Assembly: GCA_025924295.1 (NCBI GenBank)
Contig: JAICEG010000275.1
Coordinates: 1 to 7,133, forward strand
DNA from: Vicinamibacteria bacterium
GTDB taxonomy: Bacteria > Acidobacteriota > Vicinamibacteria > Vicinamibacterales > UBA2999
Direction: 5' to 3'
DNA length: 7,133 bases
Shown: positions 1 through 6,360 of the stretch, piece by piece
Layout: each line of letters starts with the position of its first letter
How positions within the stretch are numbered: the first letter of the stretch is position 1
Notes under the pieces: model-generated
The model's database searches: none
What the model saw: the letters and a program-made list of their open reading frames with translations, nothing else
Told to the model about the DNA's origin: nothing
Made by a program: the position numbers and the translations under genes

Positions 1-1798
1 CCAGCCCGCCCATCTTCAGTCGCTTGCCGATCGGATTCTGCCCTGGCCACAACTTCGAGACGACGTCCTCGCTCACGATCGCCGTCCGAGGGGCATCGCC
101 GCGATCGCGCTCATCGAAGGGACGCCCGAGGGTGACCCTGACACCGAACGTCGTGAAGTAGCCTGGTTGGATCGCCTCGAGGTTGAGGGACCCATTGGCG
201 GCGGCCTGCGCCGCGTCCTGTCCCTCTGCCGTCACGACCGGAACATCCCATCCGACACCTGAGAACGGCACCGCGTTGATCGGCGTCGCCGACGCAATCG
301 TCGGTGTCGCGTCGAGGCGCCGCACGACCTCTTCGAGGAACTGGAGATGACGTTCCCGGTCGGCAGACCGATCCGGCGGCACAGCCAACGACACGTGGGC
401 CAGTCGATCGGCGCCGAGCTCCGTTCCTGTGGATTGCAACCGCAACAGGCTTCGAGTGACGAGTCCGGCCGCCGCGACAACCGTGACCGCCAGAGCCACC
501 TGCGCGGCCACCAGCGCCGCCCGCCCACGCTTGCTGCCGCGCGTCACCGCCCGCCCCCCGCTTTGTACGTGGGACACGAGATCGACGCACCCGGCCGCAA
601 AGGCAGGAACGAGTGCCGAGCAAACGGTGGTCAGGAGGGTCAGCATCATCACGAACAGCACCACACCACCGTCCACGCGAATCGCGTCCACTCTCGGCAA
701 CCCAGCCGGCGCGATCGCCACCAGCGCCCGCAGAGACCCCCAGGTTGCCGCCGCTCCGATGATGCCGGCAAAGACCGACAGCACGAGGCTCTCGCACATG
801 ATCTGCCGGGCGAGACGACAACGGGTTGCTCCCAACGCCGTCCGTACGGCGAAATCCGGGCGCCTGATTTCGCCGCGCACGAGCAGCAGGTTCGCGACGT
901 TCGCGCTGGCCACGATCAGCACGAGCGCAACCGCAGCAAAGAGCACGATCATCCCCGTGCGCACGTCGCCGACAATGACATCGGCGATCGGTCGAACTGC
1001 CGGGACAGCGGGCGTGGCAAAAGAACCAGCCGATGCGACCTGCGCGAGCTGGGGAGCCAACGCGCCGAGAGCGCTCGCCGCCTGTTCGGCCGTGATGCCC
1101 GGCTGCAGGCGCGCGATGAGATCGAGCTCATTGCGCGTGGCCTGCTGAAACGTCGGATTGTTCGTCAACGTGGCCCGCGTTTCGATAGTCGTCCAGACGT
1201 CGACGCCTCCGGGATACTCGACGTCAGGAGGCATCACGCCGACAATCGCAAACCGCTGATCGTTGATTGTCAGCCGCTGTCCAATGACGTCGACGGCGCC
1301 GCCGTAGCGGCGCTGCCAGAGGCCATGCGTGATGACCAGCACGGGTTCCGAGCCATTCGTGTCGTCTGCTTGATTGAGCGAACGTCCAAGAAACGGACGC
1401 GCACCGAGAACTTCGAAGAAGTTGCCGCTGACCCGGGCCGAGTTGACGAAGACCGACGACGACTCGTCGACGATTTCGATCGGTGACGGCTCGTTGTATC
1501 CCACGGCAGCGACGCTGCTGAAGACCTGCGACGTCGCGTCCCGAATCAACGCGACTTCGGCCGCATTGAAAGGCCAGTGCGTCGATCCGCTCGAGCGATG
1601 CTCCTTCCAGGACGTCACGAGCCGATCCGGCTCGGGCATCGGAAGCGGTCGCAGCAGGACGCCCTGGATGAGAGCGAACATCGCGGTGACGCCCGCCATG
1701 CCCACGGCCAGTGTCAGGACGGCGGCGGCGGTGAATCCTCGGGCTCGTCTCAGTCCGCGCCAGGCCAGCCGAAGGTCATGCCACCAGGATTCGAGCAT
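1..1798 (-). CDS. ADOP-like MacB/FtsX-family ABC transporter permease, 3' part cut by window edge
   Basis: This is an inner-membrane permease of the MacB/FtsX type, the kind used in efflux or lipoprotein-type export machines rather than nutrient import. The frame is open from an ATG at 1798 to the left edge, giving 599 codons with no stop. A hydrophobic helix at about residues 22-46 follows the family-typical 'RGLRRARGFT' and is followed by 'LLRPLP'. Residues about 50-275 form the MacB periplasmic core, with the usual 'VSGNFFEVLGARPFLGR' and 'WQRRYGG' type motifs. Three helices at about 282-308, 337-362 and 377-403 make the FtsX core, with 'ASANVANLLLVR' and 'AVRTALGATRCRLARQ'. A fifth helix at about 426-450 starts a second half, whose periplasmic core (450-599) repeats motifs of the first ('GYFTTFGVRVTLGRPF', 'LWPGQNPIGKRL'). 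This internal duplication defines ADOP proteins, usually about 800 residues, so roughly 200 are missing. No partner ATPase of the MacB type is visible. A 53-base gap and its own ribosome binding site separate it from the yjbQ-like gene. Confidence 0.93.
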   Translation of the reverse strand, partial: MLESWWHDLRLAWRGLRRARGFTAAAVLTLAVGMAGVTAMFALIQGVLLRPLPMPEPDRLVTSWKEHRSSGSTHWPFNAAEVALIRDATSQVFSSVAAVGYNEPSPIEIVDESSSVFVNSARVSGNFFEVLGARPFLGRSLNQADDTNGSEPVLVITHGLWQRRYGGAVDVIGQRLTINDQRFAIVGVMPPDVEYPGGVDVWTTIETRATLTNNPTFQQATRNELDLIARLQPGITAEQAASALGALAPQLAQVASAGSFATPAVPAVRPIADVIVGDVRTGMIVLFAAVALVLIVASANVANLLLVRGEIRRPDFAVRTALGATRCRLARQIMCESLVLSVFAGIIGAAATWGSLRALVAIAPAGLPRVDAIRVDGGVVLFVMMLTLLTTVCSALVPAFAAGCVDLVSHVQSGGRAVTRGSKRGRAALVAAQVALAVTVVAAAGLVTRSLLRLQSTGTELGADRLAHVSLAVPPDRSADRERHLQFLEEVVRRLDATPTIASATPINAVPFSGVGWDVPVVTAEGQDAAQAAANGSLNLEAIQPGYFTTFGVRVTLGRPFDERDRGDAPRTAIVSEDVVSKLWPGQNPIGKRLKMGGL

Positions 1799-1803
1799 CA
1801 GCG

Positions 1804-1809
1804 CCCTCC
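1804..1809 (-). promoter_or_regulatory. Shine-Dalgarno site of the ADOP-like permease
   Basis: The minus strand reads GGAGGG here, five bases before the ATG at 1798. It is a near-ideal ribosome binding site. It fixes this ATG as the start and suggests the permease is translated independently of the gene upstream. Confidence 0.8.
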
Positions 1810-1851
1810 AAGTACCGGGTTGCTATGGTACCCCTCACGACGCGATGGGTG

Positions 1852-2265
1852 TCAGCCGATCAATTGGACGATCACGTCCCGGCTCCGGCCGCGCGTGTCG
1901 AACTCAATCAACACGATCTGCTGCCAGGTCCCGACGCACAACTGAGCGGCATCGAAAGGAATCGAGATTGATGGGCCCAGCATGGCCGCCCGGACGTGGC
2001 TCGACCCGTTGTCGTCGCCCCACTGCAGGTGATGCTCGTAGTGACCATTGCGCGGCGCGATCTGTTCCCAGACGCGGTTGAGATCCGCGACAGCGCCCGG
2101 CTCGAACTCGATGGTCGTGATGCCCGCCGTCGAACCGACGACAGCAACGGTCGCAAGACCAGACTCGAGTGAAGATGCCTTCAGCACCCGCGCAACGAGC
2201 GCCGTCAGATCCTGGACGTCGCCCTGCCCCCTTGTGTCCACCCGATGTCTCGTGGTCTCGACCAT
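1852..2265 (-). CDS. yjbQ: YjbQ/UPF0047 family protein
   Basis: This is a small single-domain protein of 137 residues, the usual length for UPF0047/YjbQ. Family motifs are clear: 'STAGITTIEFEPG' at about 46-58 (the strand-turn with the conserved Glu), 'HYEHH' at 75-79, 'SSHVRAAMLGPS' at about 88-99, 'VGTWQQIVLIEFD' at 111-123, and a closing 'R(S)RDVIVQ' strand. E. coli YjbQ has been reported to have weak thiamine-phosphate synthase activity able to replace ThiE, but the true role of the family is unsettled and the protein is probably a cytoplasmic trimer. The ATG at 2265 is the first usable start after an in-frame TAG at 2299-2301, which is also the stop of the upstream aldolase-like gene. 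No clear Shine-Dalgarno precedes it, so translation may depend on ribosomes arriving from that gene, 33 bases away. Family assignment is firm; function is not. Confidence 0.93.
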   Translation of the reverse strand: MVETTRHRVDTRGQGDVQDLTALVARVLKASSLESGLATVAVVGSTAGITTIEFEPGAVADLNRVWEQIAPRNGHYEHHLQWGDDNGSSHVRAAMLGPSISIPFDAAQLCVGTWQQIVLIEFDTRGRSRDVIVQLIG

Positions 2266-2298
2266 GGTGGGGTGCTGTCGCGAAACCCGGTGTCGAAC

Positions 2299-2952
2299 CT
2301 ACGGCTTTCGCGCCTGCAAGCGATGGTATCCGAGCTGCCTGCGCGCTTCCGCCAGGCTCTTGCCCTCGGCAACGGCGGCGCGAATCTGCTGCTCGACGGC
2401 GTCGATCTCTTCCGCGGCCGCGAGGATCGCGTCTTCATGCGCGCGCGGCAGCACGACGACCCCATCGGCATCGCCGCGCAGCAGGTCACCCGGGGCCACG
2501 CGCGCATCGCCGATGTTCACGATCGCATTGACGGCCTCGACCTGGACACGGTCCTTACCGGTGCGCATGGAGTAACTGCGACTGTAGACGGGATATCCAA
2601 GCTCCCGGGCCAGGTGGGTGTCGCGACAGGCGCCGTCGATCACCGTCCCGGCGACGCCACGCTGATGCGCGACCCAGGTGAGGATGTCCCCCCACACTGT
2701 CGCATTCTCCCGCCCACCGTTGTCGAGCACCACGACACTACCCGGCAGCACATCGTCGATGTAGTCACCCACCGTTCCAGGAGGATTGCCGGCCGGGCCA
2801 TACAGAATCGTGTAGGCACGACCGGTGAGCCGGAAGCGCGGATCGAGCGGCTTGATGTTCAGGCATTGCCCGGCGATACCGAGGCGATCGAGTGCGTCGC
2901 TGATCGATGTGGTATCGAGCTTCGAAGCCCGTTCGATGTTGGCGTCGTTCAC
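2299..2952 (-). CDS. RraA-like / HMG-CHA aldolase family protein (second copy, motif intact)
   Basis: This 217-residue protein belongs to the RraA fold family. The family includes the regulator of RNase E and the metal-dependent class II pyruvate aldolases that split 4-hydroxy-4-methyl-2-oxoglutarate or 4-carboxy-4-hydroxy-2-oxoadipate to pyruvate and a second keto acid. The aldolase signature D-X20-R-D is complete: D89 in 'WGDILTWVAHQRG', then R110 and D111 in 'VIDGACRD'. The N-terminal 'SISDALDRLGI' and the C-terminal 'VAPGDLLRGDADGVVVLPR' are also family-typical. The tail (about 172-213) is a charged helical region, as in the longer aldolase-type members, so aldolase or oxaloacetate decarboxylase activity is likelier than RNase E regulation. 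It starts with GTG at 2952, preceded by GGGAG nine bases upstream, and lies 26 bases after the stop of a divergent paralogue. The exact substrate cannot be read from sequence. Confidence 0.92.
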   Translation of the reverse strand: MNDANIERASKLDTTSISDALDRLGIAGQCLNIKPLDPRFRLTGRAYTILYGPAGNPPGTVGDYIDDVLPGSVVVLDNGGRENATVWGDILTWVAHQRGVAGTVIDGACRDTHLARELGYPVYSRSYSMRTGKDRVQVEAVNAIVNIGDARVAPGDLLRGDADGVVVLPRAHEDAILAAAEEIDAVEQQIRAAVAEGKSLAEARRQLGYHRLQARKP

Positions 2953-2961
2953 GCGTCTATG

Positions 2962-2966
2962 CTCCC
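2962..2966 (-). promoter_or_regulatory. Shine-Dalgarno supporting the GTG start at 2952
   Basis: GGGAG on the minus strand, nine bases before GTG, lies in the 26-base gap between the two RraA-like genes. It supports the GTG start for the downstream copy. Confidence 0.55.
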
Positions 2967-2978
2967 GTGTCTCTCACG

Positions 2979-3632
2979 TCACTTCTTCAACATCGTCTCG
3001 TAGCTCTTCCCCATCACCTGGGTGACCGGGGCGCCTTCGCGCAGCGCCGCGACCATCGCGCGCTCGCGTGAGGCGATGGCTTCGGCGGCCTCGAGTACCG
3101 CGTCCATCTCGCCCGCCGTCACAAAGACGATGCCCGTGCCATCGGCGACGACATAGTCTCCCGGCGTCACCGTGACGCCCGAGACGATGATCGGCACGTT
3201 GGTCCCGGTCTCCACGATTCGTCCGCGCGCGGTATGTGGCGTGCGGCTGCGCGCGAAGAGCGGAAAGCCGTAACTCTGGGCCTCGTCGATGTCGCGCGCC
3301 GGGCCGTCGACGATCACGCCCGCGACTCCACGCTGCTGCGCAGCAAACGACAGGTTGCCGCCCCAGCTCGCCGCGTCGATTCCGGTGCGCTGCTCGATCA
3401 CGATGACGTCGCCGGGCTGGGCGGACTCGACAGCGGTCGTTCCGAGGTGGCGCGATGCGACTGGACGGCCGTCGTCTGCTTCGAGCTTCACGGTCACGAC
3501 GCGACCCGAGATCCGTTGGTCCGTGGCGAGACGTTCGATGCCGGTGGCGACGCCTTTCAGCCCGAGCTTGTCCAGTGCGTCGGACACGGCACAGGAATCG
3601 AGTTGGGCCAGACGGGCCGTGAATTCGATCAT
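2979..3632 (-). CDS. RraA-like family protein (first copy, signature Asp replaced by Gly)
   Basis: This is a 217-residue RraA-fold protein, the same length as the gene after it but clearly divergent in sequence. It keeps 'AVSDALDKLGLKG' near the N-terminus, 'RGVAGVIVDGPARD' at 101-114 (R113, D114), and 'VTPGDYVVADGTGIVFV' at about 155-171. At the position of the first Asp of the D-X20-R-D aldolase signature it has Gly (G92 in 'SWGGNLSFAAQQRG', against 'VWGDILTWVAHQRG' in its neighbour). RraA-like proteins vary at this position, so loss of activity is not proven, but the two paralogues probably do not do the same job. They may differ in substrate or form mixed oligomers. The ATG at 3632 follows an in-frame TGA 18 bases upstream, so it is the first possible start. 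A weak GAGG lies 13 bases upstream, at the edge of a repeat-rich leader. The stop at 2979 is 26 bases from the next start, consistent with co-transcription. Confidence 0.9.
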   Translation of the reverse strand: MIEFTARLAQLDSCAVSDALDKLGLKGVATGIERLATDQRISGRVVTVKLEADDGRPVASRHLGTTAVESAQPGDVIVIEQRTGIDAASWGGNLSFAAQQRGVAGVIVDGPARDIDEAQSYGFPLFARSRTPHTARGRIVETGTNVPIIVSGVTVTPGDYVVADGTGIVFVTAGEMDAVLEAAEAIASRERAMVAALREGAPVTQVMGKSYETMLKK

Positions 3633-3642
3633 CTGATGTACA

Positions 3643-3717
3643 AATCCTCAATCAGTCGACAATCACCAATCACCAATCAACAGGAAATCAACAATCGCAA
3701 ATCAAAGATCAACAATG
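3643..3717. repeat. Degenerate heptanucleotide repeat array (AATCNNN)
   Basis: On the plus strand AATC begins at 3643, 3650, 3661, 3668, 3675, 3686, 3693 and 3700, followed by one-base variants GATC at 3707 and AATG at 3714. All steps are 7 bases except two of 11 (3650 to 3661 and 3675 to 3686). The stretch is A/T-rich against GC-rich flanks and fills almost all of the 90-base gap between the LigB-like gene and the first RraA-like gene. Because the unit is not a multiple of three it does not encode a peptide repeat. Tandem heptanucleotide repeats between genes are known from cyanobacteria (the STRR class). Whether this one acts in regulation, as a leader, or only reflects slippage cannot be seen. 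Confidence 0.8.
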
Positions 3718-3722
3718 CTCTG

Positions 3723-4715
3723 TTATTGCCAGTACGCGAAACACATCGCGTTGCCGGTTCCGGCTTCCGAACGGTAGCAGGGCACGTAGTCGATCTGGTG
3801 ATACGCCAGGCCGGCAGCATTCATGGCCGCGATGACCGGAATCCAGTTCTTGATCTCCGCGGTTCCTACCTTGAAGAAGTTCTCAGGCAGTGCCGCCAGC
3901 GCGGCCTCGTCGCCCGCCTTCATCGCCGCGATGACCTTCTGATCGAAGTCCTCGTCGATCACGAAATGGGTCAGGCCGCCGGATGCCATCAGGGCGACGC
4001 GCTTGAATCCCTCGAACGTCTTGATCGCCCGAGCGAGCGCGCGCCCAAGCTCGAGACATCGATGCACCTTCGGTGTGTTGTGCGGGAAGTGCACGTTCAG
4101 GATGATCGGCACGCTCGGGGGTGTCTGGTCCTGCAGGATCGTGTGGTAGAAGAAGCCGTAGGCATGCGGAATGCCTCCGCGCGGAGCACCGCTCGGCGTG
4201 CCGTCGGATTGCGCCAGGTCGAAGTTCTCGTCGCCGAGCGATCGCAGGATGTGGTCGGCGAGCGCGGTCGCGCCAGGGTACGTCGCACCTTCGGCGGGAG
4301 AGTTGGCTGGCTCAGCGATGTTCAATCCGGGCGCGTCCTCATTCAAGTGCTGGACGTTGCTGATCTGGGCTCCACGGTAGATGGTGATTGCCGGCGTCAG
4401 GCCAGCGTTGAAGAACTCGCGCTGATCGTTGCCCAGAATCACCACCGCGTCGGGAGCGACTTCGTTGAACTTCTTGCCGAGCGACTCGAGCGCGGTGCGG
4501 CACTGCAGGAAGCGCTCGCGTCGCTTCTCGACCGTGATCTCGTGCGCGAACCCGGGCGCCCGCGACTGTAACAGCGCAGCGTAGTCGTAGGTCTTGCCGC
4601 GGAACCAGTGGTTCTTGTTCTCGCGGTCGGCCTTCGCGCGCAGGTCCCATTGCTCTGGCGGCGTCGAGAGCAACGGCCCATGCGACGACCCGATCCCTAA
4701 AACGATTTCTGCCAT
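3723..4715 (-). CDS. LigB-like protein, class III extradiol ring-cleavage dioxygenase superfamily
   Basis: This 330-residue cytoplasmic protein has the LigB fold (catalytic subunit family of protocatechuate 4,5-dioxygenase, which opens catechol-type rings with Fe(II) and oxygen). Visible landmarks are 'LGIGSSHGPLLSTPPEQW' at 6-23 with H12 (first iron His of LigB), 'VVILGNDQREFF' at 91-102, 'GIPHAYGFFYH' at 181-191, 'VPIILNVHFPHNTP' at 202-215, 'MASGGLTHFVIDEDFD' at 243-258 with H250 (the LigB acid-base His), and a C-terminal 'YRSEAGTGNAMCFAYW'. Aligned from memory to LigB, the second iron His falls on Q98 and the iron Glu on M324, so the metal site looks altered. The substrate is unknown: aromatic cleavage is possible but not assured. 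The ATG follows AAGGAG with five-base spacing. Upstream are an ABC importer and a hairpin, and downstream are two RraA-like genes. That order suits uptake, ring opening and aldol cleavage of an aromatic or related compound. Confidence 0.88.
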   Translation of the reverse strand: MAEIVLGIGSSHGPLLSTPPEQWDLRAKADRENKNHWFRGKTYDYAALLQSRAPGFAHEITVEKRRERFLQCRTALESLGKKFNEVAPDAVVILGNDQREFFNAGLTPAITIYRGAQISNVQHLNEDAPGLNIAEPANSPAEGATYPGATALADHILRSLGDENFDLAQSDGTPSGAPRGGIPHAYGFFYHTILQDQTPPSVPIILNVHFPHNTPKVHRCLELGRALARAIKTFEGFKRVALMASGGLTHFVIDEDFDQKVIAAMKAGDEAALAALPENFFKVGTAEIKNWIPVIAAMNAAGLAYHQIDYVPCYRSEAGTGNAMCFAYWQ

Positions 4716-4720
4716 TCGTG

Positions 4721-4726
4721 CTCCTT
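4721..4726 (-). promoter_or_regulatory. Shine-Dalgarno site of the LigB-like gene
   Basis: AAGGAG on the minus strand sits five bases before the ATG at 4715. It is the best ribosome binding site in the window after that of the ADOP-like gene and predicts efficient translation. Confidence 0.85.
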
Positions 4727-4729
4727 AAC

Positions 4730-4761
4730 GGGTCATTCAGAGTGTCCTCTTTAAATGACCC
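4730..4761. repeat. REP-like imperfect palindrome / hairpin
   Basis: GGGTCATT (4730-4737) and AATGACCC (4754-4761) are perfect 8-base inverted repeats. Inside them AGAG (4739-4742) and CTCT (4747-4750) pair around a TGTC loop, leaving only a C / TTA internal bulge. The result is a 32-base stem-loop between the permease stop and the LigB-like gene's ribosome binding site. No U-run follows on either strand, so a classical terminator is unlikely. It may be a REP-type repeat, an RNA-stability element between importer and enzyme genes, or an operator. The 3' neighbour on the plus strand, a C-rich 'CCCCGACCCC' stretch, adds to the impression of a mobile-repeat relic. Confidence 0.7.
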
Positions 4762-4781
4762 CCGACCCCATTACGATTCCG

Positions 4782-5555
4782 TTACCTCTCCGGTCTCCAC
4801 CGCGAAAACCGTTTCTCCAGTTGCTCGGCCAGCCACGTGAGCGTGATTCCGGCAATCGCGATGATCGCGACGCCCAGGAATACGGTGTCCGTCTGAAACG
4901 TCTGGCCACCGTAGTTGACCATGAAGCCAATGCCTTCGCTGCCGCCGAACATCTCACCCACCACCACGCCGATCAGTCCCAGCGAGACCGCCTGACGGAC
5001 GCCCGTGAGAATGAACGGAACGGCGCCGGGTACGACGACGGTCGTAAAGATCTGCCAGTCGGACGCGCAGTAGGCGCGAGCCGCTTTCAGGAGATCGTGA
5101 TCGATCGCCCTGACGCCGCCGATGGTGTTGATGAGCACCGGGAAGACGGCATTGATGAACACGATGAACACCTTCGACCACATGCCGATCCCGAACCAGA
5201 TCAGGACCAGCGGGACGAGCGCCACGCGCGGCGTCGAATAGAGCGTCGTCACGAACGGGTCGACGATCATGGCCAGTCGTTTGTACCAACCGATCAGCAC
5301 GCCGAAGACGACGCCGACCGTGATGGCCATCCCGACGCCGATTGCGAAGTTGAGACCGCTGTACGCGATGTCCTGCTTCAGCCGGCCGTTGGTCCACTCA
5401 TCGACGAAGCGCGTCACGACCGATGAAGGCCCGGTGAAGAACAACGGCGAAATCTTCCCCGCCGACCACAGCGCCTGCCACGCGATGAGCGCCACGATGA
5501 CGGAGATGCCGCCGAGGATCAGCCGCTCGTTCTTCTGGTAGAAGCTGCGGTTCAC
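4782..5555 (-). CDS. ABC importer permease, SsuC/TauC/NrtB type
   Basis: This is a 257-residue inner-membrane permease of the binding-protein-dependent transport family (BPD_transp_1), normal length for SsuC/TauC-like proteins. Hydrophobic segments lie at about 12-30, 68-90, 108-123, 126-146, 188-205 and 225-245, fitting six helices. The cytoplasmic EAA-type loop that docks on the ATPase is at about 157-180 ('KAARAYCASDWQIFTTVVVPGAVP' region, with the conserved Gly at 177). It is followed by 'GVVVGEMFGGSEGIGFMV', typical of the nitrate/sulfonate/taurine/NMT1 branch. It starts with GTG at 5555, and that codon overlaps the ATPase TGA as GTGA, so the two are probably translationally coupled. It presumably forms a homodimer with two ATPase copies and takes substrate from the binding protein encoded first in the cluster. 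The transported compound is not evident from sequence. Confidence 0.96.
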   Translation of the reverse strand: MNRSFYQKNERLILGGISVIVALIAWQALWSAGKISPLFFTGPSSVVTRFVDEWTNGRLKQDIAYSGLNFAIGVGMAITVGVVFGVLIGWYKRLAMIVDPFVTTLYSTPRVALVPLVLIWFGIGMWSKVFIVFINAVFPVLINTIGGVRAIDHDLLKAARAYCASDWQIFTTVVVPGAVPFILTGVRQAVSLGLIGVVVGEMFGGSEGIGFMVNYGGQTFQTDTVFLGVAIIAIAGITLTWLAEQLEKRFSRWRPER

Positions 5556-6352
5556 TCCCCTGCCGCCTTTGCCATGCCGATCCGGTCCGGCGCCTCCTCG
5601 ACCATCTGCCAGATCTTCTCCTCGATCGCGAGGAAGCGCGCATCCCGCTTCAGCGCGAGCCCGCGTGGGCGCTCGAACGGGATCTCGACGATCCCCTTGA
5701 CGCGGCCGGGGCGGGCGCTCATCACCGTGACGCGATCGGCGAGATAGACAGCCTCGTTGATCTGGTGCGTGATGAAGAGCACCGTCTTCCTCGCCTCGGC
5801 CCAGATCTTGAGCAGTTCAGCCTGCATGAACTCACGGGTCTGGGCGTCGAGCGCGGCGAACGGCTCGTCCATCAGCATCACCACCGGATCGGCAGCCAGC
5901 GCCCTCGCCAGGTTGACGCGCTGCTGCATGCCACCCGAGAGTTCCGAGGGATAGTGACGCTCGAAGCCGTTCAACCCGACGAGTTGGACGAAGTGCTCGG
6001 TCCGGCTGCGCATGACCTCGCGATCGAAGCGCCGCTGCATCTCCATTCCGTACCGGACGTTGCCCGCCACTGTGCGCCACGGCAGCAGGCTCGCCTGCTG
6101 AAAGACGACGGCCCGCTCGACGCCCGGCCCCTCGACCCGCTTGCCATCGATGATGACGCTGCCGCCGTCGTAGCGCAGCAGGCCGGCCACGATGTTGAGG
6201 AGCGACGTCTTGCCGCAGCCGCTCGGCCCGACGATCGCCATGAACTCGCCCTCGGCCACCGAGAGCGAAACGTCGGACAGGGCGAGCACCTGCCGCCGTT
6301 CCCGCTCGAGGTCGTAGTGCTTGGTGAGGCCCCTGATCTCCAGCTTGTTCAT
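5552..6352 (-). CDS. ABC importer ATPase, SsuB/TauB/NrtD type
   Basis: This 266-residue cytoplasmic ATPase powers the importer. All nucleotide-binding motifs are intact: Walker A 'GPSGCGKTS' at 42-50, Q-loop 'VFQQASLLPW' at 83-92, signature 'LSGGMQQR' at 138-145, Walker B 'VVMLMDEP' at 157-164 with catalytic E163, D-loop 'ALDA' at 167-170, and switch His H196 in 'ITHQINEA'. 'LLPWRTVAGNV' and 'MSARPGRV' are characteristic of the nitrate/sulfonate/taurine/NMT1 branch. The tail after about residue 220 ('VEIPFERPR' onward) is the usual short C-terminal extension, with no extra regulatory domain. The ATG at 6352 lies only 8 bases after the stop of the binding-protein gene and has no good Shine-Dalgarno, so coupling to the upstream gene is likely. 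Its own stop overlaps the permease start. Confidence 0.97.
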   Translation of the reverse strand: MNKLEIRGLTKHYDLERERRQVLALSDVSLSVAEGEFMAIVGPSGCGKTSLLNIVAGLLRYDGGSVIIDGKRVEGPGVERAVVFQQASLLPWRTVAGNVRYGMEMQRRFDREVMRSRTEHFVQLVGLNGFERHYPSELSGGMQQRVNLARALAADPVVMLMDEPFAALDAQTREFMQAELLKIWAEARKTVLFITHQINEAVYLADRVTVMSARPGRVKGIVEIPFERPRGLALKRDARFLAIEEKIWQMVEEAPDRIGMAKAAGE

Positions 6353-6360
6353 CCGGCGCG

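Noticed and set aside
347..1486. Long open frame of 379 codons on the plus strand
   Set aside because: It lies antisense to the ADOP-like permease, whose protein has clear family motifs over the same bases. The plus-strand translation is rich in Arg, His, Gln and Asp with no recognisable domain, as expected for a GC-rich shadow frame.
1812..1831. GTACC...GGTAC inverted repeat between yjbQ-like and ADOP-like genes
   Set aside because: It is only a 5-base stem with a 10-base loop and no T-run, and it adjoins the ribosome binding site. It is too weak to call a terminator or operator.
3643..3717. CRISPR-like periodic repeat
   Set aside because: The repeated unit is 7 bases with a 4-base core. 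There is no long conserved repeat, no spacers of 30-40 bases, and no cas gene nearby.
3234..4571. Open frame of 445 codons on the plus strand
   Set aside because: It runs antisense through the first RraA-like gene, the repeat gap and most of the LigB-like gene. Both minus-strand proteins are well supported, and the plus-strand product has no motif and would have to read through the heptamer array.
4755..5426. Open frame of 223 codons on the plus strand
   Set aside because: It is antisense to the permease. The His/Asp/Arg-rich composition mirrors hydrophobic codons read on the wrong strand.
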